Assembly: GCA_024697505.1 (NCBI GenBank)
Contig: JAILFQ010000342.1
Coordinates: 1-5,587, forward strand
From: Lachnospiraceae bacterium
GTDB taxonomy: Bacteria; Bacillota; Clostridia; Lachnospirales; Lachnospiraceae
Length of the DNA: 5,587 nucleotides
Direction of reading: 5' to 3'
The notes beneath the pieces were generated by a model, which was not told where the DNA came from, ran no database searches, and saw only the letters and a list, made by a program, of their open reading frames with translations. The translations under genes and the position numbers were made by a program. Within the stretch, counting starts at the first letter, position 1. Every line of letters starts with the position of its first letter. Shown piece after piece: positions 1 to 3,255 of the stretch.

Positions 1-83
1 AACAAAATATACAATTCTTATTTACCGGAGAACGATATTTTTTTTAACGCATGTTTGTTACATTTACTTTACACAGATATTTT
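1..83. other. Short AT-rich flank downstream of the VWA lipoprotein gene
   Basis: These bases follow the stop codon of the minus-strand lipoprotein gene and run to the window edge. I see no open frame with a ribosome binding site. Only weak 4-bp inverted repeats are present, and on the minus strand none is followed by a T-run, so no convincing terminator can be called. The transcript may end further out or continue into a gene beyond the window. Confidence 0.5.
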
Positions 84-1676
84 TTATACATCTTCTTCTT
101 TTTCTATTTTCTTTATAAGCTCTGCAAATTCTTTTCTGTAGGAATTGCTTCCCATACCGGATTTTACAAGCTTGTAGGCTTTGTCGTAAGTGGAATTTCC
201 TTTGTATTCGGAGTCCCTAAGAAGCATGGAAACCTCTATTATTCCTGCTACAAAGTTAAAGTTCTCTTCATTTTTAACACCTGTGTCCGTAACCACAAAA
301 TCGGTTTTTTCACTTACATCCTTGTCCGGTGCTTTGTATCTTGCGGATACTGTGCAGATTTCGCCGCTTGCTGCTTTTTCCGAAAGGGAAGAATCCTGAT
401 ACTTAAGGTTTCCTGTATTGTCTTCGCTTCCGTCTGCCATAACAAGTTCGTAAGCTATTGTGATCTGCTGGCCTGCGCCCATTTCTCCGCCGTCTTTTTT
501 GTCGTCGTCAAAGTCGCTTGCTGCCATCTGTCTGTTTTCGTAACCGATCTGACGGTAGGAAGAAACTACAGCCGGGTTAAACTCTATCTGGAACTTTACA
601 TCTTTTGCAACTGTAACGGTTGTCTGGGAAAGCTTTTCCCAGAGCACTCTTTTTGCTTCGTCCAGACAGTCTATGTAATAGTAATTTCCGTTTCCGGAAT
701 CTGCAATGGATTCCATGTTTGCGTCGCTGAAGTTACCGTAACCAAATCCCAGAGTTGTAAGAAATACTCCGCTTTCCTTTTCTTTTTCCACAAGTTCCGT
801 AAGACCTGCTGTGGAAGTTATGCCAAGATTCATATCTCCGTCGGAAGCAAGTATCACTCTGTTATTTCCGCCTTCAATAAAATTCTTTCTTGCACATTCA
901 TAGGCTGCAGTAATTCCGCCGGAACCGTTTGTGCAGCCGCCTGCTTCAAGTTTATCAAGGGCCTTTATTATCTTTTTGTAATCATTTGAGCCGTCGATCA
1001 AAACATCCCAGGAACCTGAGTAGGTAACAACGGAAAATCTGTCATTTTTTGTTACGGTCTCCGCAAGTATTTTAAAAGCTTTTACAGCAAGTTCCAGTCT
1101 GTCCTCGCCCATCATTGAGCCGGAGGTGTCTACAAGAAAAACGAAATTGTTTCCCTTTTCAGGTATGTTTTCTTCCGCATTCGCCTGAAGAGTGAGTACA
1201 AGGAGTTTGTTGTCTTCATTCCATGGGCAGGCCCCAATATTGTAGGAAAGGCCGAATATTCCGGAGTTTTCGGACACTTCATAGTCGAAGTAGTTTATCA
1301 TTTCTTCTGTTCTGATCGCATTTGAAATATTGTCCAGACTTGCTTTTTCATTTATAAGCCTTCTTAAGTTACAGTATGTTCCGGTATCCACATCCGCAGC
1401 AAATGTGGAAAGCGGATTCTGACTTACTTTCAGAAAAGAATTTTCCTTTATCGTTTGGTACTCATCCGTATTATAGCCGTCTTCAAAACCGGGAATCTCA
1501 AAGGGGTCAAAACCGCCATCTACGTAGGCCACATCCATAGCCATTTTTGAATCCTCCGTAGTAATGTATGCATTTGAGAGATAAGACATTTCTGCATCGC
1601 TTTTGGCCCCTCCGCAACCTGTAAACATAAGTGTAAGCGCAAGTCCGGCGGCAACTAATCCATATTTTTTCTTCAT
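84..1676 (-). CDS. YfbK-like VWA-domain lipoprotein
   Basis: A 530-residue protein predicted to be exported and lipid-anchored on the outer face of the membrane. Residues 1-20 form a signal peptide (basic MKKK, hydrophobic 7-18) ending in a lipobox FTGC, with Cys21 as the lipidated residue; Phe at -3 is slightly unusual. An acidic linker (about 24-75) leads to the N-terminal domain typical of this family (about 80-140, with NPLSTFAADVDTGTY at 87-101). A VWA domain follows at about 176-350. Its metal site (MIDAS) is complete: DTSGSM at 183-188, Thr249 in GGCTNGSGG, and Asp279 in ASDGD. Residues about 355-525 match the family's C-terminal region (DUF3520-like). VWA domains bind protein ligands through a divalent cation, but the partner here is unknown. 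E. coli YfbK has the same layout and similar length. The start is supported by AAGGAGG 8 bases upstream. It is transcribed away from the peptide genes, so it is probably a separate unit. Confidence 0.93.
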   Translation of the reverse strand: MKKKYGLVAAGLALTLMFTGCGGAKSDAEMSYLSNAYITTEDSKMAMDVAYVDGGFDPFEIPGFEDGYNTDEYQTIKENSFLKVSQNPLSTFAADVDTGTYCNLRRLINEKASLDNISNAIRTEEMINYFDYEVSENSGIFGLSYNIGACPWNEDNKLLVLTLQANAEENIPEKGNNFVFLVDTSGSMMGEDRLELAVKAFKILAETVTKNDRFSVVTYSGSWDVLIDGSNDYKKIIKALDKLEAGGCTNGSGGITAAYECARKNFIEGGNNRVILASDGDMNLGITSTAGLTELVEKEKESGVFLTTLGFGYGNFSDANMESIADSGNGNYYYIDCLDEAKRVLWEKLSQTTVTVAKDVKFQIEFNPAVVSSYRQIGYENRQMAASDFDDDKKDGGEMGAGQQITIAYELVMADGSEDNTGNLKYQDSSLSEKAASGEICTVSARYKAPDKDVSEKTDFVVTDTGVKNEENFNFVAGIIEVSMLLRDSEYKGNSTYDKAYKLVKSGMGSNSYRKEFAELIKKIEKEEDV

Positions 1677-1684
1677 AATTTTTT

Positions 1685-1691
1685 CCTCCTT
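1685..1691 (-). promoter_or_regulatory. Ribosome binding site of the VWA lipoprotein gene
   Basis: On the minus strand this reads AAGGAGG, a full match to the anti-Shine-Dalgarno sequence, 8 bases before the ATG at 1676. It fixes the start immediately ahead of the lipoprotein signal peptide. Confidence 0.9.
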
Positions 1692-1847
1692 AATTCTAAA
1701 CTTTTTGTGTATTTTATCCCTAAGGGTTATTTTTTGTGTTACACTACATAAGACGAAACAAACTACAAAAAAGTTACAGTCATTTCCAATCGCGTGGATT
1801 TTTTCTTTTAAGTGAGTATATTAAGGTGTAAGAGATAAGCTCCTACG
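1692..1847. promoter_or_regulatory. Divergent control region between the lipoprotein and peptide genes
   Basis: An AT-rich non-coding spacer that must hold the promoters of both the minus-strand lipoprotein gene and the plus-strand peptide genes. I could not fix a good promoter for the lipoprotein gene: several -10-like hexamers occur on the minus strand but none has a well-spaced -35. Short repeats are present (GTTACA at 1738-1743 and 1773-1778; ACTACA at 1743-1748 and 1762-1767). They could be regulator sites but could equally be chance in such AT-rich sequence. Confidence 0.5.
1794..1822 (+). promoter_or_regulatory. Possible promoter for the peptide gene pair
   Basis: TATATT at 1817-1822 resembles a -10 element. 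The bases 17 upstream (GTGGAT, 1794-1799) are only a poor -35. The predicted transcript would begin near 1829 and have a leader of about 33 bases before the first peptide gene. The placement fits, but the sequence match is modest. Confidence 0.3.
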
Positions 1848-1854
1848 AAAGGAG
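1840..1854 (+). promoter_or_regulatory. Shine-Dalgarno site within a small inverted repeat
   Basis: AAAGGAG at 1848-1854 is the ribosome binding site, 7 bases before the ATG at 1862. CTCCT at 1840-1844 is exactly complementary to AGGAG at 1850-1854, with a five-base ACGAA loop. In RNA this 5-bp hairpin would cover the ribosome binding site. It is short and may be only weakly stable, so a regulatory role is inference. Confidence 0.6.
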
Positions 1855-1861
1855 AAAGCAC

Positions 1862-2128
1862 ATGAGCATAAATTTAAACGAACTAAGTGATAAAGATCTT
1901 AAAAATGTTGCCGGCGGCAGCGGTTTTAAATGCGGCTCAGACCACAACACAACAGATTCATACGAATATGCGGGAAGAAGTACTGACGGAAAGACTTATA
2001 TTCTTGCCTGCAGCGAATGCGGAAAACTCCGGGCGGCAGATGCAACAACCTGGGCATGGTTGCCGGCGGATGCAAACAAGGCGGTAATAAGACGCATGTT
2101 TCCAGGCTACAATGATTTTAATTATTAA
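1862..2128 (+). CDS. Double-glycine leader peptide precursor 1 (putative bacteriocin/RiPP)
   Basis: An 88-residue peptide that I do not recognise as a named family. Residues 1-19 are a classic double-glycine leader ending VAGG. Counting back from the predicted cut after Gly19, it has Gly -1, Gly -2, Val -4, Leu -7, Asp -8 and Leu -12, the positions read by C39 peptidases of peptidase-containing ABC exporters. The 69-residue core has Cys24 with His28, then Cys50-Ser-Glu-Cys53, and an aromatic C-terminal part (Trp64, Trp66, Phe80, Tyr83, Phe86, Tyr88). The cysteines could form disulfides, bind a metal, or be modified; the sequence does not decide. The core is longer than that of many class II bacteriocins and has no obvious membrane-spanning helix. 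It is followed after 66 bases by a second precursor with the same leader type, so co-transcription is likely. No exporter, immunity or modifying gene is in the window. The GG-leader call is firm; antimicrobial activity is only inferred. Confidence 0.85.
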   Translation: MSINLNELSDKDLKNVAGGSGFKCGSDHNTTDSYEYAGRSTDGKTYILACSECGKLRAADATTWAWLPADANKAVIRRMFPGYNDFNY

Positions 2129-2149
2129 AAACACAAAACAACCGATTAA

Positions 2150-2155
2150 TATAAT
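2150..2155 (+). promoter_or_regulatory. Possible internal -10 element before peptide gene 2
   Basis: A perfect TATAAT lies in the 66-base gap between the two peptide genes, 40 bases before the second ATG. No recognisable -35 sits 16-18 bases upstream, and the gap is very AT-rich, so it may be chance. If real, it would let the second peptide be made independently of the first. Confidence 0.25.
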
Positions 2156-2179
2156 CCTATTTTTTTAAAACAACCTTTT

Positions 2180-2186
2180 AAGGAGG
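2180..2186 (+). promoter_or_regulatory. Ribosome binding site of peptide gene 2
   Basis: AAGGAGG with 8 bases to the ATG at 2195. It is a stronger match than the site of the first peptide gene and is not enclosed in a similar hairpin, which suggests the second peptide is translated more efficiently. Confidence 0.9.
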
Positions 2187-2194
2187 AAAATATT

Positions 2195-2485
2195 ATGGAT
2201 AAAAAGAATTTAAACTTAAATGCAAGCAATGAACTTAACGAAGAAGATTTAAACACAGTAGGCGGCGGCGCTAACTTTTATGCAAATGTAAATTCCGGGG
2301 CAAGTTCTGTCGGAAAAGGCGGTGTATCTTCTCTCGGAAGAGCAAGCGTAAATTCAGGCAAAGTTTCTTCTCTCGGAAGAGCAACAACAACGCAGAAAAC
2401 AAACGGAGTTCACGCTCTTGGCAGAGTTCAGATCGGAACAATTAAAGGTTCAAAAACCGGAGGCAGCGATATTACATCCTGTTAG
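2195..2485 (+). CDS. Double-glycine leader peptide precursor 2 with repeated SSLGR core (putative RiPP)
   Basis: A 96-residue peptide, family not recognised. The leader (1-25) ends VGGG and aligns with precursor 1 from Asn12-Glu13-Leu14 onward: Leu14 at -12, Asp18 at -8, Leu19 at -7, Val22 at -4, Gly24-Gly25 at the cut. The core (26-96) is rich in Gly, Ser, Thr, Ala and Asn and strongly basic (eight Lys/Arg, with Asp92 the only acidic residue). It has no Trp and a single Cys, the final residue 96. Its striking feature is a repeated motif: VSSLGRA at 44-50, VSSLGRA at 57-63, VHALGRV at 72-78, plus a degenerate SSVGK at 37-41. VNSG precedes two of these (32-35 and 52-55). One precursor could yield several short products if cut after the arginines, or the repeats could each be modified. 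With a single Cys, a multi-ring lanthipeptide is not possible. Export by a C39-type transporter encoded elsewhere is inferred. The gene is followed by a strong terminator. Confidence 0.85.
   Translation: MDKKNLNLNASNELNEEDLNTVGGGANFYANVNSGASSVGKGGVSSLGRASVNSGKVSSLGRATTTQKTNGVHALGRVQIGTIKGSKTGGSDITSC
2327..2384 (+). repeat. 19-bp direct repeat inside peptide gene 2
   Basis: The 19-base sequence TCTTCTCTCGGAAGAGCAA occurs exactly at 2327-2345 and again at 2366-2384, an in-frame period of 39 bases. It encodes the two perfect SSLGRA copies. A third copy at 72-78 of the protein is diverged in DNA. The pattern suggests in-frame tandem duplication of a core segment. Confidence 0.95.
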
Positions 2486-2525
2486 GATTGGTACACATAA
2501 TAATTTAAGAGGGATGATCCTCAAA

Positions 2526-2570
2526 AAAAGCAGCTTAGATCAAAAGGTCCAAGCTGCTTTTATTTTGTTT
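2526..2570. terminator. Bidirectional intrinsic terminator between peptide gene 2 and mscL
   Basis: The arms 2526-2536 and 2551-2561 are perfectly complementary (11 bp, core AAGCAGCTT/AAGCTGCTT). After one A-C mismatch the stem continues for four more pairs (one G-U) to an AAAA loop. On the plus strand it is followed by TTTTATTTTG, and on the minus strand by seven T residues (2523-2529). It lies between two convergent genes, 8 bases after the mscL stop and 41 bases after the peptide 2 stop, so it can end both transcripts. Confidence 0.93.
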
Positions 2571-2577
2571 CATATAT

Positions 2578-2976
2578 TTATTTTTTCTCTTTTAAAAGGT
2601 CTCTGATCTCTGTAAGAAGTTCTGCTTCCGTAGGAGCTTTTGGTGCTTCCGGCTGCGGAGCTTCTTCCTGCTTCTTTCTGAGCTTCTCTCCTGCCTTTGT
2701 GATTCCTCTTGTAATAAAGAAGATACAAAGAGCGATTATCAGGAAATCGATCACGTTCTGGATAAAGTTACCGTAAAGAAGCTGTGCTCCTTCATCATTA
2801 AGAACCAGCACCTTGTCGCTGAAGTTAATGCCTCCGGTAAGAAGTCCGAGGAGTGGCATTATGATGTCGTTTACAAGTGAAGTAACGATCTTTCCGAAGG
2901 CGCCACCAATGATAACGCCCACTGCCATGTCCATAACATTTCCCCTGGAAATAAACTTTTTAAAATCTTTCCACAT
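2578..2976 (-). CDS. mscL: Large-conductance mechanosensitive channel MscL
   Basis: A 132-residue integral membrane protein (E. coli MscL has 136) that forms a homopentameric pore opened by membrane tension and lets solutes out during osmotic downshock. The N-terminal helix is [13 protein letters not shown] (1-13). TM1 spans about 14-43 with the family signature [13 protein letters not shown] (18-30) and the NDIIMP turn (36-41); Met17 and Val21 fall at the hydrophobic gate positions (Leu19 and Val23 in E. coli). A periplasmic loop covers about 44-70, TM2 about 71-90 ([17 protein letters not shown]), then a charged, Pro-rich linker and the conserved cytoplasmic helix [11 protein letters not shown] (120-130). 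The frame stays open upstream to an ATG at 3072, but the start at 2976 is chosen because it has GGGAGG 10 bases before it and matches the family N-terminus. It is convergent with the peptide genes and divergent from the GH3 gene, so probably monocistronic. Confidence 0.97.
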   Translation of the reverse strand: MWKDFKKFISRGNVMDMAVGVIIGGAFGKIVTSLVNDIIMPLLGLLTGGINFSDKVLVLNDEGAQLLYGNFIQNVIDFLIIALCIFFITRGITKAGEKLRKKQEEAPQPEAPKAPTEAELLTEIRDLLKEKK

Positions 2977-2986
2977 TTTTTGTTTT

Positions 2987-2992
2987 CCTCCC
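2987..2992 (-). promoter_or_regulatory. Ribosome binding site that fixes the mscL start
   Basis: On the minus strand this reads GGGAGG, 10 bases before the ATG at 2976. It rules in the short, family-length start over the in-frame ATG 32 codons upstream, which would add a non-homologous extension. Confidence 0.85.
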
Positions 2993-3182
2993 TGTTTTTT
3001 TAGCGCGCATATTGCTGTAAATATGCCCCGCCCTTTACTTTTCAGCCTACCACAAGGGGATGGAAAAATCAATTGCTTAAAGCTTACGCTTTTAAAGCGG
3101 GGGATTGCTTACACTGCGTTAAAGTTACCAATTATCCCTTAAAAACTGTCAATTGTCCTTTTAAAATTTCTCGGGAAAATTT
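2993..3182. promoter_or_regulatory. Divergent control region between mscL and the GH3 gene
   Basis: This is a non-coding spacer. A possible mscL promoter on the minus strand has TTGATT (about 3068-3073) and TAGGCT 17 bases further on, a weak match. A 13-base palindrome CGCTTTTAAAGCG lies at 3087-3099, and ATTGCTTA is repeated at 3072-3079 and 3104-3111. These could be binding sites, but nothing in the sequence identifies a regulator. Confidence 0.4.
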
Positions 3183-3193
3183 TGCTATATAAT
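3183..3193 (+). promoter_or_regulatory. Likely -10 region of the GH3 gene
   Basis: The sequence TGCTATATAAT contains a perfect TATAAT (3188-3193) and, in the alternative register TATATA (3186-3191), an extended -10 with TG directly in place. No good -35 is visible, which would suit an extended -10 or an activator-dependent promoter. Transcription would start near 3200, giving a 5' leader of about 55 bases. Confidence 0.55.
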
Positions 3194-3202
3194 ACAATCA
3201 TC

Positions 3203-3227
3203 AAAGTCGGAAATAATTTCCGACTTT
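3203..3227 (+). promoter_or_regulatory. Perfect 11-bp palindrome just after the GH3 promoter
   Basis: AAAGTCGGAAA (3203-3213), TAA, then TTTCCGACTTT (3217-3227): an exact inverted repeat with a 3-base centre. It begins a few bases after the predicted transcription start, so it could be a repressor operator or form a hairpin in the 5' leader of the mRNA. It has no T-run after it and is not a terminator. Its distance to the Shine-Dalgarno (3243) leaves the ribosome binding site free. Confidence 0.75.
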
Positions 3228-3242
3228 CAAACAAACTCTAAT

Positions 3243-3248
3243 GGGAGG
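3243..3248 (+). promoter_or_regulatory. Ribosome binding site that fixes the GH3 start
   Basis: GGGAGG, 7 bases before the ATG at 3256. Another in-frame ATG at 3241 overlaps this site and has no Shine-Dalgarno of its own, so 3256 is preferred. Confidence 0.85.
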
Positions 3249-3255
3249 AAATAAT

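Noticed and set aside
51..989. Long plus-strand frame of 312 codons, very rich in Phe, Cys and Val
   Set aside because: It is antisense to the VWA lipoprotein gene, which has a perfect ribosome binding site, signal peptide and family motifs. The odd composition is what is expected from the reverse complement of a Glu/Lys/Asp/Thr-rich gene.
1738..1778. Direct repeats GTTACA and ACTACA as possible response-regulator boxes for bacteriocin control
   Set aside because: The repeats are only 6 bases, the spacings (35 and 19) do not agree with one another, and the region is AT-rich, so chance is an adequate explanation.
1862..2570. CRISPR array, tRNA or insertion sequence in the small-gene region
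   Set aside because: I saw no regularly spaced repeats beyond the in-gene duplication, no cloverleaf-like segments, and no terminal inverted repeats or transposase motifs.
2418..2606. Plus-strand frame of 62 codons overlapping the end of peptide gene 2
   Set aside because: It overlaps peptide gene 2 in another frame, runs through the terminator hairpin and has no ribosome binding site.
2977..3072. Upstream in-frame ATG that would extend MscL by 32 residues
   Set aside because: The extension does not resemble any MscL N-terminus, lacks a good Shine-Dalgarno, and the ATG at 2976 has both a ribosome binding site and the expected MWKDFKKF start.
3087..3099. Palindrome CGCTTTTAAAGCG in the mscL-GH3 spacer as an operator or terminator
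   Set aside because: It has no T-run and is too compact for a terminator. As an operator it is possible but lacks any supporting placement relative to a clear promoter.
3241..3255. In-frame ATG five codons before the chosen GH3 start
   Set aside because: It overlaps the GGGAGG that serves the ATG at 3256 and has no Shine-Dalgarno of its own.
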